64,000 bases of DNA from Rhizobium sp. BK418 (GCF_004341105.1 NZ_SLZK01000006.1:409256-473255), one strand, 5' to 3'; positions 8,921 to 17,609 are shown, numbered from the stretch's first letter. Numbers and translations: made by a program. The notes: generated from the letters alone by a model not told the origin.

Positions 8921-9916
8921 TCAGAAGACCTTGGAGAACTGGTCGATGTTCGAGGCATTGTAGACGAAGGGATCGGCCATAGCGGCTTCGCCGTTGTCGC
9001 CAACCTTGATCTTGCCCATGCGACCGGCTTCGATTTCGCTGCCTGGCTTGCCGTCAGTGTCACCCTTTACGAGGTGATAGGCAATCTGGGTTGCGGAATA
9101 GCCGAGGTCGATCGGGTTCCAGATGGCGAATTCCTTCGTGGCACCGGACTTGATTGCGCCAGCCATTTCGGACGGCAGGCCGAGACCGGTGACGTAGACC
9201 TTGCCAACCAGGCCCTTGTCTTCCACGACCTTGGAAGCAGCCAGAACGCCGACCGTCGTCGGAGCGACGATGACCTTGACGTTCGGGTTGGACTTCAGAA
9301 GGCCTTCAGCTTCACGGTAAGACTTGTCCGAAAGGTCGTCGCCATAGACTGTCGTGACGAGGTTGAGGCCAGGGAAATCCTTGAGCTGTTTCTTCATCTG
9401 GTCGATCCAGATGTTCTGGTTCGTCGAGGTCGTCGTGGCCGACAGGATGGCAAAGTCACCCTTGCCGCCATCAAGGTGATTCTTGACGAGCGTCAGGCAC
9501 ATCTTGCCGATCAGCTCGTTGGAAGACGGGTTGAGCTGCAGAATGCGGCCTTCCGGAGCAACGCCGGAATCCCAGGAGATAACCTTGATGCCGCGCTGGG
9601 TTGCCTTCTTCAGAGCCGGAACGACGGCATCCGGGTCGTTTGCCGAAATCGCGATGGCATCGACACCCTGAGCGATCAGCGAGTTGACGACTTCGATCTG
9701 GCCTTCGGCCGTCGTGGTCGTCGGGCCTGTGTAAATGACTTCTACGCCGCCAAGTTCCTTGGCCGCTTCCTGAGCGCCCTTGTTGGCGGCGTCGAAGAAG
9801 CCGTTGCCGAGTGACTTCACGACGAGGCCGATCTTGATGTCTTTGGCGCTGGCGTTGCCGGCCATCATGGCGACGGCAAGCGCTACGCCGAGCGCAAGTG
9901 TCTTTGCAAGTTTCAT
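8921..9916 (-). CDS. rhaS: Rhamnose ABC transporter periplasmic binding protein RhaS
   Basis: 331-residue sugar-binding protein of the type I periplasmic fold (Peripla_BP_4, ribose-binding-like). Residues 1-24 are a signal peptide ending in AGNASA. The mature part begins with the typical KIGLVVKSLGNGFF strand and contains VDAIAISANDPDAV. The ATG at 9916 was chosen over one five codons upstream because GGAGGA stands correctly before it. It is the first transporter gene after the regulator rhaR, 46 bases away, which fits high expression of the binding protein. Confidence 0.95.
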   Translation of the reverse strand: MKLAKTLALGVALAVAMMAGNASAKDIKIGLVVKSLGNGFFDAANKGAQEAAKELGGVEVIYTGPTTTTAEGQIEVVNSLIAQGVDAIAISANDPDAVVPALKKATQRGIKVISWDSGVAPEGRILQLNPSSNELIGKMCLTLVKNHLDGGKGDFAILSATTTSTNQNIWIDQMKKQLKDFPGLNLVTTVYGDDLSDKSYREAEGLLKSNPNVKVIVAPTTVGVLAASKVVEDKGLVGKVYVTGLGLPSEMAGAIKSGATKEFAIWNPIDLGYSATQIAYHLVKGDTDGKPGSEIEAGRMGKIKVGDNGEAAMADPFVYNASNIDQFSKVF

Positions 9917-9962
9917 GTCATGTCCTCCCACTAAGATTAGACTTCCACACCTCGGCGGTGCC

Positions 9963-10775
9963 TCATGCGACCGACGAGGAATCCTCCTTCATTGCCTGGG
10001 CCACCGGGCTTGCGACGACGAGCCGGACGCCGGCATTCTCGATCATGCGAGCTGCCTCTTCCGGGATGCCGTCATCGGTGATGACCACAGAAACACGGTC
10101 GAGCGCGCATAGAATGAGGCTCGACCGACGATTGAATTTGCTTGAATCGACCATGACGACCAATTCGTCGGCCTGATGCATGAGCTTCTGCTCGCTCTGG
10201 ATGATCAGAGCGTCTGCCTCCATGATGCCGAGGGGGCCAACGCCCTGCGCGCCGATGAACATGCGCCGCGCATAGAAATTGCGGATCGCATCATTGTCGA
10301 AGGGCGACAGGATCAGGCTCTGTTCGCGGTAGATCGCACCGCCCGGCACCGTCACCGTGTTCTTGGAATGCTTCACGAGATGTTCGGCGATCGCGAAGGA
10401 ATTGGTCATGACCTGCATGCGATGGCCGGCCATGTAATGGACCATCTGAAAGGTCGTGGTGCCGCCATTGATGATGATGGCGTCGCCGGCTTCACAGAGA
10501 TCGACCGCTGCCCGCGCAATTGAGCGTTTTTTATCGATATTGACTGATTCTGAAACCCTGAAGGGGCGTCCTGCAAGATTGCCAAGCTGCGGCGGGTGAA
10601 CCGCTTCCGCACCACCACGAACGCGGCGGATCTTGCCCTGCACGTGAAGAGCCGCAATGTCGCGCCTGATCGTCGCTTCAGAAGCGTCCGTCAGCTCTGA
10701 AATGTCCTGAATCGTAACGACGGACTTTTCCTGAACCGCGCTTAAGATAATGCGATGGCGTTCGCGTTCGTGCAT
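9963..10775 (-). CDS. rhaR: DeoR-family rhamnose regulator RhaR
   Basis: 270-residue DeoR-family repressor. Residues 5-60 form the DeoR helix-turn-helix with the signature SEATIRRDIAALHVQGKIRRVRGGAE. The C-terminal sugar-phosphate-sensing domain carries INGGTTTFQM and the PGGAIYREQSL stretch. In R. leguminosarum RhaR is the negative regulator of the rha operons. Here it sits at the head of the leftward operon and faces rhaD across a 209-base spacer holding inverted GATCGTTT-type elements. The inducer is probably a phosphorylated or free rhamnose intermediate, as is usual for the family. Confidence 0.93.
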   Translation of the reverse strand: MHERERHRIILSAVQEKSVVTIQDISELTDASEATIRRDIAALHVQGKIRRVRGGAEAVHPPQLGNLAGRPFRVSESVNIDKKRSIARAAVDLCEAGDAIIINGGTTTFQMVHYMAGHRMQVMTNSFAIAEHLVKHSKNTVTVPGGAIYREQSLILSPFDNDAIRNFYARRMFIGAQGVGPLGIMEADALIIQSEQKLMHQADELVVMVDSSKFNRRSSLILCALDRVSVVITDDGIPEEAARMIENAGVRLVVASPVAQAMKEDSSSVA

Positions 10776-10984
10776 TGGGCTCCTCCTCTTGTCATATTTA
10801 TTTCGTATCCATTAAAGGCTGTCAATCAGAAACGATCATAAATTTTCATATTGCGATGCAGCATAATCGATTTTGATCGTTTTCGATTGACAAGCGCCAT
10901 TTCGATGCGCGATATCGTGAGCGAAAGGGCGTGATTATCGCGACGCCCCGCATGCCTATACACAGGCCTATATGGGAGGATGAC
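10776..10984. promoter_or_regulatory. Divergent rhaR-rhaD promoter/operator region
   Basis: The spacer is AT-rich compared with its flanks. Rightwards, TTGACA at 10887-10892 is followed after 17 bases by CGATAT at 10910-10915. Leftwards, TTGACA (reverse strand, 10820-10825) is followed after 17 bases by AATAAA. GAAACGATCA at 10829-10838 is mirrored by TGATCGTTTTC at 10874-10884, and further CGATT copies flank the second arm. These are good candidates for RhaR operators controlling both operons. The elements are seen; binding is inferred. Confidence 0.6.
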
Positions 10985-13081
10985 ATGGCGGCAAAGGTTC
11001 GACTTCTCGAGAACCGGTGGGATGATGCCTATGCGGCGGGCCTCGATGAGCCCGGCAAGCTTCTTTACCGCTCGAATCTGCTCGGCGCCGACAAGCGCAT
11101 CACCAATTATGGTGGCGGCAACACGTCGGCCAAGGTCATGGAAACCGATCCGCTCGATGGCAGCACCGTCAAGGTGCTTTGGGTCAAGGGTTCAGGCGGC
11201 GACGTTGGAACGATCAAGCTCGATGGTTTCGCGACGCTTTATCAGGACAAGCTGGAATCGCTGAAAGGCATCTACAAAGGCGTCGAGGACGAGGACCGGA
11301 TGGTCGGCTTCCTGCCGCATTGCACCTTCAACCTGAACGCCCGCGCCGCGTCGATCGATACGCCGCTGCACGGCTTCGTTCCTTTTACGCATGTCGACCA
11401 CATGCATCCGGATGCGATCATCGCAATCGCGGCTTCCAAGAATTCCAGGGAATTGACGAAGCAGGTCTTCGGTGACGCGATCGGCTGGCTGCCCTGGCGC
11501 CGTCCGGGCTTCCAGCTCGGCCTCGATCTCGAAGCCTTCGTCAAGGCGAACCCTGACGCAAAGGGCGTCGTGCTCGAAAGCCACGGCCTCTTCACCTGGG
11601 CAAACGATGCCAAGGCCTGCTACGAGCTGACGCTCGATATCATCAACAAGGCGATCGAATGGTTCGCCGGCCAAACCGAGGGTAAGACAATCTTCGGCGG
11701 CGCCGCCGTGGAAAGCCTACCGGTTGCCGAACGCCGTGCCATTGCGGCGCGCCTGATGCCGGAAATCCGCGGCCGCATCGGCAAGCAGGAGCGCAAGCTT
11801 GGTCATTTCGATGATCAGGATGCCGTTCTGGAATTCGTCAATTCGAAGAGCCTGCGCCCGCTCGGCGCACTCGGGACCAGCTGCCCCGACCATTTCCTGC
11901 GCACCAAGATCCGCCCGCTGATCGTCGATTTCGATCCGGCCAAGCCCGATGTCGATGCGATCATCGCCGGCCTCGACAAGGCGCTCGAAGATTACCGTGT
12001 CGACTACGCCCGCTATTACAACGCCTGCAAACACGACAACTCACCGGCCATGCGTGACGCCAATCCGGTCATTTTCCTGGTGCCGGGTGTGGGTATGCTG
12101 TCTTTTGCCCGCGACAAGGCAACGGCCCGCATTGCCAGCGAATTCTACGTCAACGCCATCAACGTAATGCGTGGCTCGTCCACCGTATCGGAATATCAGG
12201 GCCTGCCGGAGCAGGAAGCTTTCGATATCGAATACTGGCTGCTCGAAGAAGCCAAGCTGCAGCGTATGCCGAAGCCGAAGAGCCTTGCCGGCAAGGTCGC
12301 CTTCGTCACCGGCGGCGCCGGCGGCATCGGCCGCGCGACGGCAGCACGCCTCGTCGCCGAAGGCGCTTGCGTCGTGCTTGCCGATATCGATCAGGCAGCA
12401 CTTGAAACGACCGAAGCTGAATTCGTGAAAAAGTACGGTGCCGATGCGGTGCGTACTTTGAAGCTCGACGTTACCAAGGAAGATGGCGTTATCGCCTCCT
12501 TCGCCGAATCCTGCGTCGAATTCGGTGGTATCGATATCCTCATCTCGAATGCCGGCATCGCGTCCTCGGCACCGATAGAAACGACGGAGCTGTCGACCTG
12601 GAACCGCAACATCGACATCCTCGCGACCGGCTACTTCCTTGTGTCGCGCGAAGCCTTCCGGCTGTTCCGCCGTCAGGCGCTCGGCGGCAACGTCGTCTTT
12701 ATTGCGTCGAAGAACGGTCTTGCGGCGTCGCCAAATGCGGCCGCCTATTGCACGGCGAAGGCTGCGGAAATCCATCTTGCCCGTTGCCTGGCGCTGGAAG
12801 GCGCAGAAGCCGGCATCCGCGTCAATACTGTCAACCCGGACGCCGTGCTGCGCGGCTCGAAGATATGGAGCGGCGAATGGCGCGAACAGCGTGCGGCTTC
12901 TTCCAAGATCGAGGTCGACGAACTCGAGGAACATTACCGCAAGCGTTCCATGCTGAAGCTCAACGTCTTTCCGGAAGACATTGCCGAGGCCGTCTACTTC
13001 CTGGCCTCTGATCTGTCGGCCAAGTCGACCGGCAACATCATCAACGTCGACGCCGGCAACGTTCAGAGCTTCACACGCTGA
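10985..13081 (+). CDS. rhaD: Bifunctional rhamnulose-1-phosphate aldolase/alcohol dehydrogenase RhaD
   Basis: 698-residue fusion. The N-terminal part (about 1-420) is a class II aldolase/adducin-type domain with a HVDHMHPD zinc-site stretch and SHGLFTWA; it cleaves L-rhamnulose 1-phosphate to dihydroxyacetone phosphate and L-lactaldehyde. The C-terminal part (about 430-698) is a short-chain dehydrogenase with GGAGGIG for NAD binding and the catalytic YCTAK, expected to act on lactaldehyde. A GGGAGGATGAC ribosome-binding site fixes the ATG at 10985, although the frame is open to 10931. This fusion replaces the single-domain RhaD of enteric bacteria and is typical of rhizobia. rhaI follows. Confidence 0.94.
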   Translation: MAAKVRLLENRWDDAYAAGLDEPGKLLYRSNLLGADKRITNYGGGNTSAKVMETDPLDGSTVKVLWVKGSGGDVGTIKLDGFATLYQDKLESLKGIYKGVEDEDRMVGFLPHCTFNLNARAASIDTPLHGFVPFTHVDHMHPDAIIAIAASKNSRELTKQVFGDAIGWLPWRRPGFQLGLDLEAFVKANPDAKGVVLESHGLFTWANDAKACYELTLDIINKAIEWFAGQTEGKTIFGGAAVESLPVAERRAIAARLMPEIRGRIGKQERKLGHFDDQDAVLEFVNSKSLRPLGALGTSCPDHFLRTKIRPLIVDFDPAKPDVDAIIAGLDKALEDYRVDYARYYNACKHDNSPAMRDANPVIFLVPGVGMLSFARDKATARIASEFYVNAINVMRGSSTVSEYQGLPEQEAFDIEYWLLEEAKLQRMPKPKSLAGKVAFVTGGAGGIGRATAARLVAEGACVVLADIDQAALETTEAEFVKKYGADAVRTLKLDVTKEDGVIASFAESCVEFGGIDILISNAGIASSAPIETTELSTWNRNIDILATGYFLVSREAFRLFRRQALGGNVVFIASKNGLAASPNAAAYCTAKAAEIHLARCLALEGAEAGIRVNTVNPDAVLRGSKIWSGEWREQRAASSKIEVDELEEHYRKRSMLKLNVFPEDIAEAVYFLASDLSAKSTGNIINVDAGNVQSFTR

Positions 13082-13131
13082 TGGCGAGCGGCGGGCCGCG
13101 CCCGCCGCAATAGAATTTCTGGGAGGAACAG

Positions 13132-14424
13132 ATGACAGAATCTAGGATTGCGCCGGATCTGGTCGCAGCGGAAAACGACAAGCGTGCTACAGCGCTGAAG
13201 GCCGACTATGAGGCACTGGGTGCAACGCTTGCCCGCCGCGACGTCGATATCGAGGCGATCACCCGCAAAGTGGCGGAGTTCACCGTTGCAGTGCCCTCCT
13301 GGGGCGTCGGCACCGGCGGTACGCGCTTTGCCCGCTTCCCCGGTACCGGCGAGCCGCGCGGCATTTTCGACAAGCTCGACGATTGCGCCGTCATAAACCA
13401 GCTGACACAAGCCACACCAACCGTGTCATTGCATATTCCTTGGGACAAGACGGATGTGAAGGAGCTGAAGGCAAAGGGCGATGCGCTGGGTCTCGGTTTT
13501 GATGCGATGAATTCCAACACGTTCTCGGATGCTCCGGGCCAGAAGCTGACCTATAAATATGGTTCGCTCAGCCACACGGACGCGGCGACCCGCCAGCAGG
13601 CGGTCGAGCACAATCTGGAATGTATCGAGATTGGCAAGGCGCTCGGCTCCAAGGCACTCACCGTCTGGATCGGCGACGGCTCGAACTTCCCCGGCCAGAG
13701 CAATTTTACCAAAGCCTTCGAACGTTATCTTGCCTCGATGGCTGATATCTACAAGGCGTTGCCGGATGACTGGCGACTCTTCTCCGAGCACAAGATGTAT
13801 GAGCCAGCCTTCTATTCAACGGTCGTGCAGGATTGGGGCACCAACTATCTGATCGCCCAGACGCTCGGTCCCAAGGCCTATTGCCTCGTCGACCTCGGCC
13901 ATCATGCACCGAATACAAATATCGAGATGATCGTTGCTCGCCTCATTCAGTTCGGCAAGCTCGGCGGCTTCCACTTCAATGACTCGAAATATGGCGATGA
14001 TGACCTCGACGCCGGCGCGATCGACCCCTATCGCCTGTTCCTGGTCTTCAACGAACTCGTCGATGCCGAAGCGCGCGGCGTCAACGATTTCCATCCTGCC
14101 CATATGATCGATCAGTCGCATAATGTGACGGATCCGATCGAAAGCCTTATTAACAGCGCCAATGAAATCCGCCGCGCCTATGCGCAGGCCCTGATCGTCG
14201 ACCGCAAGGCGCTCGAAGGCTACCAACAGGATAATGATGCACTGATGGCAACCGAAACGCTGAAGCGCGCTTACCGCGCCGATGTCGAGCCGATCCTGGC
14301 CGAAGCCCGTCGGCGTGCCGGCGGCGCAATCGATCCGGTCGCGACCTACCGCGCCAGCGGCTACCGCAAAAAGGTAGCCGCTGAGCGTCCCGCTTCCATC
14401 TCTGGCGGCGGTGGCATCATCTAA
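13132..14424 (+). CDS. rhaI: L-rhamnose isomerase RhaI
   Basis: 430-residue TIM-barrel isomerase of the rhizobial/Pseudomonas stutzeri type, which converts L-rhamnose to L-rhamnulose. Metal-binding and active-site stretches visible are FSEHKMYEPAFYSTVVQDWG, CLVDLGHHAPNTNIE and FHFNDSKYGDDDLDAG. A GGGAGGAACAG ribosome-binding site precedes the ATG, 50 bases after rhaD. The downstream end is closed by a hairpin shared with the convergent AhpD-like gene. Confidence 0.94.
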   Translation: MTESRIAPDLVAAENDKRATALKADYEALGATLARRDVDIEAITRKVAEFTVAVPSWGVGTGGTRFARFPGTGEPRGIFDKLDDCAVINQLTQATPTVSLHIPWDKTDVKELKAKGDALGLGFDAMNSNTFSDAPGQKLTYKYGSLSHTDAATRQQAVEHNLECIEIGKALGSKALTVWIGDGSNFPGQSNFTKAFERYLASMADIYKALPDDWRLFSEHKMYEPAFYSTVVQDWGTNYLIAQTLGPKAYCLVDLGHHAPNTNIEMIVARLIQFGKLGGFHFNDSKYGDDDLDAGAIDPYRLFLVFNELVDAEARGVNDFHPAHMIDQSHNVTDPIESLINSANEIRRAYAQALIVDRKALEGYQQDNDALMATETLKRAYRADVEPILAEARRRAGGAIDPVATYRASGYRKKVAAERPASISGGGGII

Positions 14425-14430
14425 GGATAG

Positions 14431-14453
14431 GGAAGCCGTTGATCACGGCTTCC
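14431..14453. terminator. Bidirectional hairpin between rhaI and the AhpD-like gene
   Basis: GGAAGCCGT at 14431-14439 and ACGGCTTCC at 14445-14453 form a perfect nine-base stem with a five-base loop. It lies between two convergent genes and covers the stop codon of the leftward one. No long T run follows, so termination strength is uncertain. Confidence 0.6.
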
Positions 14454-14901
14454 ACTGACCAGCAATCTGCCGGGTGGCGACGTTCAGCCGGTTCCAGACG
14501 TTGATATTGGCGATTGCGATGACGAGGGCGGCGAGGCTTTTGCCATCGTAGTGGCGCGTGCATTCCTCCCAGATCTCATCCGGTACCGGATCGGCGCGAT
14601 CGCTGAGGCGGGTGACGGCCTCGGTGAGGGCTAGTGCGGCGCGTTCGGCATCGCTGTAATAAGGGGCTTCGCGCCAGCCTGCCACAGCAAATAGCCGCTC
14701 ATCCGTCTCGCCGTACTTGCGGGCGATGCGCCAGTGGCCATCGATGCAGACGCTGCAGCCGTTGATCTGGCTGGCGCGCAGATAGATGATTTCCAGAAAA
14801 CCCGGTGCAAGCCCGACCGTGGCCGGCAATTTGCCGAGGGCGGTCAGCAGCTGCATGGCTTCCGGGATGACGAGGGCTGGATTTCCCATTCTTTCTTGCA
14901 T
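14443..14901 (-). CDS. Carboxymuconolactone decarboxylase/AhpD-like protein
   Basis: 152-residue protein of the CMD/AhpD superfamily. The redox motif CSVCIDGH puts Cys49, Cys52 and His56 in the AhpD arrangement (CxxCxxxH), suggesting peroxidase or disulfide activity and not lactone decarboxylation. AGGAGA precedes the ATG at 14901; longer starts would run over the promoter. The promoter at 14976-15002 matches that of ECF41-type sigma factors, and CMD-family genes are the known partners of such sigma factors. The sigma gene itself lies 1.8 kb away. This is the likely target gene of the sigma factor. Confidence 0.9.
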   Translation of the reverse strand: MQERMGNPALVIPEAMQLLTALGKLPATVGLAPGFLEIIYLRASQINGCSVCIDGHWRIARKYGETDERLFAVAGWREAPYYSDAERAALALTEAVTRLSDRADPVPDEIWEECTRHYDGKSLAALVIAIANINVWNRLNVATRQIAGQWKP

Positions 14902-14975
14902 GTTCGATCTCCTGATAACCTGTTCCGTTTGACGCAGGGCCGGCGGGGTCACCGGCTCTCGCTCGTCATAGGTTT

Positions 14976-15002
14976 GACGGGTCAAGACGAGGCAATGTGA
15001 CG
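14976..15002 (-). promoter_or_regulatory. ECF41-type promoter of the AhpD-like gene
   Basis: On the gene strand the site reads CGTCACA, 16 bases, CGTC, where ECF41 promoters are described as TGTCACA-N16-CGTC. The -10 element (14976-14979) is about 75 bases upstream of the start codon. The same element and spacing occur before the sigma factor gene. Confidence 0.8.
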
Positions 15003-15188
15003 GAGATGGGAGAAAAAGATGAGAAGCAGAACGACCTTAACTGCTCCGTTAGGAATGGCAGACATGACAGCCGCCGTCAATGGAAGGAGCTGCGGCCCAG
15101 TTCGAGGCCGCAAGCGGCTTTGGATATTGTCGTGTCTTAGAGCCGGAAGAGGCCGGGAAGCGGTTGACCCGCAAACCTGCGCTGTCCG

Positions 15189-15878
15189 TCAGGCGTGGAC
15201 CTTATAGCGCAGTGCGACGGCGCCATTGCCTATCGCCTCCGCTGATATCAATGAGAGTTGTGTCTTGCCTGCCAGCCCCCCGTCAAATGTGACGACCGGC
15301 TGACCACCACTTCCATCCAGGGTCGGAGCGACGAGAAGATAGAACTCGTCGATCAGCCCAGCGGCAAAGAAGGCACCGTTGATCGCGGCTCCGCCTTCCA
15401 GAAGCAGCTTGCGGATGCCGAGTTCACTTTCCAGCACATCCAGTGCTGCGGGCAGATCAATCTCGGCGGAAGGCGAGACGATGTAGGAGATTCCGTCGGC
15501 TGCGAGTTCCGCCAGGTGCGAGTCCGGCACTGCGCTGCCGAGGATGACGACTATATGGTCGCCATCGATATCCGGCCGCGTGAAATGCAGCTTGCCCGAG
15601 GTATCAAGCGCGATCGCGTAGTTGTTTGCCCTTCGATCGGCAAAATGGTTTGGCCGATCCACCGGGCCTACCGATTTCGGCGGATGCGCTTCTCCCTTTG
15701 CCATTTCGGCCATGGTCACGCGACCGACGATCCAGGCATCGCCCCGGAGGTCTTCGTGCGCCTTCTGGTAAAGAGCCGTCCATTCCTTGCGGCCGCCATC
15801 GGGGCTGTCCGTCCATTTGCTTGGGTGCAGGCCGCCGTCGAGGGATGACATCATCAGACAGACGATTTCCGGTTTCAT
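15189..15878 (-). CDS. RibD C-terminal domain (dihydrofolate-reductase-fold) protein
   Basis: 229 residues with the DHFR-like fold of the RibD C-terminal domain. The N-terminus MMSSLDGGLH corresponds to the substrate strand, GRVTMAEM and LLLEGGAAINGAFFAAGLIDEFYLLVAP split here as two family motifs match the NADPH-dependent reductase core (EGGA, then LIDE). Stand-alone members are widespread and mostly of unknown substrate. It lies between the ECF sigma gene and its AhpD-like target, 33 bases downstream of the HAD gene on the same strand, so those two may be cotranscribed. No ECF41-type promoter was seen in front of either. Confidence 0.82.
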   Translation of the reverse strand: MKPEIVCLMMSSLDGGLHPSKWTDSPDGGRKEWTALYQKAHEDLRGDAWIVGRVTMAEMAKGEAHPPKSVGPVDRPNHFADRRANNYAIALDTSGKLHFTRPDIDGDHIVVILGSAVPDSHLAELAADGISYIVSPSAEIDLPAALDVLESELGIRKLLLEGGAAINGAFFAAGLIDEFYLLVAPTLDGSGGQPVVTFDGGLAGKTQLSLISAEAIGNGAVALRYKVHA

Positions 15879-15911
15879 GGCAATTCCTTTCCGGCTGGTG
15901 AGGCAGGCAAG

Positions 15912-16574
15912 TCAGAACTTGATCGAGAGATGGCCATTGTCAGCAATGACAACGGTTGCATCGGCATAATGTTCGAGCTCGGGATGGCCCTGCAATGAAT
16001 GTTTGTGGCCGGCGGCCGTGATGACCAGGACATCGGATCCGGCCGCGATTCCGGCCTTCACGCCGGCTTCGACGTCTTCGAAGACCAGGCATTCATGCGT
16101 AGAGAAGCCAAGCTTTTCGGCGCCGAGGATATAGCATTGCGGGTCGGGCTTGCCGATCGTCACATCTTCCGCCGTGACGATAGCCGGCGGCATCGGCAGT
16201 CCGGCCGCCTCGAGCCGGCGCTCGGCGAGGCGACGCGGTGAGGAGGTGACGATCGTCCACCGGTTCGGCGGCAGCGACGCCAGAAAATCGGCAGCACCCG
16301 GAAGTGCCACGACGCCTTCGACATCGCGGATTTCCTCTTCGGTGATTTCGGCTGCTTCCGCTTCCGCATCGACACCCGGGAGGTTCAGCCGCCTGATCGT
16401 GTCGATACCGCGTGATCCATGCATCGTGGGCAGGAATTGTTCGACATCCAGCCCATGACGCTCGGCCCAGCGTCCCCAGACGCGCTCTGCTGATGCAGTT
16501 GAGCTCAAGATCGTGCCATCCATATCGAACAGGAAGGCGGCATATTGTTTGGAACTATCAAATCGGGAGGACAT
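15912..16574 (-). CDS. HAD-superfamily hydrolase (sugar-phosphatase-like)
   Basis: About 220-residue HAD phosphatase of the beta-phosphoglucomutase/phosphoglycolate phosphatase subfamily. Motif I is FLFDMDGTILSS (nucleophile Asp and acid Asp), motif II lies at IVTSSPRR, the Lys of motif III in IGKPDPQCY, and motif IV in CLVFEDVEAGVKAG. These support activity on a small phosphorylated sugar or glycerol. The frame is open upstream, but the ATG at 16574 gives the usual family start; its ribosome-binding site is weak. It is transcribed divergently from the sigma gene, which starts 166 bases away. Confidence 0.85.
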   Translation of the reverse strand: MSSRFDSSKQYAAFLFDMDGTILSSTASAERVWGRWAERHGLDVEQFLPTMHGSRGIDTIRRLNLPGVDAEAEAAEITEEEIRDVEGVVALPGAADFLASLPPNRWTIVTSSPRRLAERRLEAAGLPMPPAIVTAEDVTIGKPDPQCYILGAEKLGFSTHECLVFEDVEAGVKAGIAAGSDVLVITAAGHKHSLQGHPELEHYADATVVIADNGHLSIKF

Positions 16575-16677
16575 CCGGAAACACCGTAGGAGGGATCTGC
16601 ACGCCATCAGCCAATGAAAAATGCGGCAGGTCAAGTCGCCTGCAAAATTTCAGGAAGGCTTGATGCAACACCGTTCC

Positions 16678-16704
16678 TGTCACATCGTCCGGCTCCTGTT
16701 CGTC
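16678..16704 (+). promoter_or_regulatory. ECF41-type autoregulatory promoter of the sigma gene
   Basis: TGTCACA at 16678-16684 is followed after exactly 16 bases by CGTC at 16701-16704, the promoter described for ECF41 sigma factors. It ends 36 bases before the sigma factor ATG, consistent with self-activation. Confidence 0.82.
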
Positions 16705-16739
16705 ATGGTCTTGGGCATAACGCGACAAGGAATAGGGCA

Positions 16740-17609
16740 ATGAACGAGAAGAACTGGCTGGCCGATGAATTCGAAGCGAACCGGGCGCATCTGCGCGCCG
16801 CCGCCTACCGCATGCTCGGCTCACGCGCGGAAGCGGATGATGCGGTGCAGGAGGCCTGGCTGCGTCTCACGCGGTCGGACAGAACGGGCGTCGATAACCT
16901 GTCCGGCTGGCTGACGACAGTGGTGGCGCGCATATGCCTGGACATGCTGCGCTCGCGCAAGACGCGGCGCGAAGAGCCGCTGGAGCTGCCGGTGCATGGC
17001 GCGATCGCCGATATCGGCAGCAATCCGGAGCGTGAAGCAGCTTTTGCCGATTCGGTGGGAATCGCCCTGCTCGTCGTGCTGCAAACTCTTTCGCCCGCTG
17101 AGCGCGTCGCCTTCGTGCTGCACGACATGTTCGATCTGCCATTCGAAGACATTGCCGCCGTTATCGGCCGCAGTGCGGCCGCCGCGCGGCAGCTTGCAAG
17201 CCGCGCAAGACGCCGGGTGAGCGGGCAGGCGGAAACGCCCGAAGTCGATCTCGCACGCAGGCGAAGCATAGCCGAGGCCTTCCTGAGTGCCTCTCGCAAC
17301 AGTGATTTGGAGGGCCTGATCGCTGTGCTCGCACCAGAGGCCGTCTTCCGGCCGGATGCCGCCGCCGCCCGGCTTGGCAATGTTGTCCCGCTTCATGGCG
17401 CAGAGGCTGTCGCCAAAAGCTTCAAAGGGAAGGCGAGGTCAGCAAAGGTCGCGCTTGTCGACGGTGAAATCGGCGTGGTGGTCTTCATCGAGGGCCAGCT
17501 GCGTATTGTGCTGGCACTGGGTTTCGATGGCGACAGGATCTCGACGGTCGACGCGATTGCCGATCCGGATCAACTGCGTGATATCGGCTATTCGATTTTT
17601 GAAGGCTGA
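16740..17609 (+). CDS. ECF41-like RNA polymerase sigma factor with SnoaL-like C-terminal domain
   Basis: 289-residue ECF sigma factor of the SigJ/ECF41 kind. Region 2 (about 9-72) contains RMLGSRAEADDAVQEAWLRL, region 4 (about 115-165) contains LSPAERVAFVLHDMFDLPFE and an HTH (IAAVIGRSAAAARQLASRA). The last 110 residues form a SnoaL/NTF2-like domain that, in this group, stands in for an anti-sigma factor. The ATG at 16740 follows AGGAATAGGG; the longer frame would start upstream of the promoter. The linker position that in ECF41 usually reads DGGGK reads DAAAA here. It probably drives its own gene and the AhpD-like gene. Confidence 0.93.
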   Translation: MNEKNWLADEFEANRAHLRAAAYRMLGSRAEADDAVQEAWLRLTRSDRTGVDNLSGWLTTVVARICLDMLRSRKTRREEPLELPVHGAIADIGSNPEREAAFADSVGIALLVVLQTLSPAERVAFVLHDMFDLPFEDIAAVIGRSAAAARQLASRARRRVSGQAETPEVDLARRRSIAEAFLSASRNSDLEGLIAVLAPEAVFRPDAAAARLGNVVPLHGAEAVAKSFKGKARSAKVALVDGEIGVVVFIEGQLRIVLALGFDGDRISTVDAIADPDQLRDIGYSIFEG

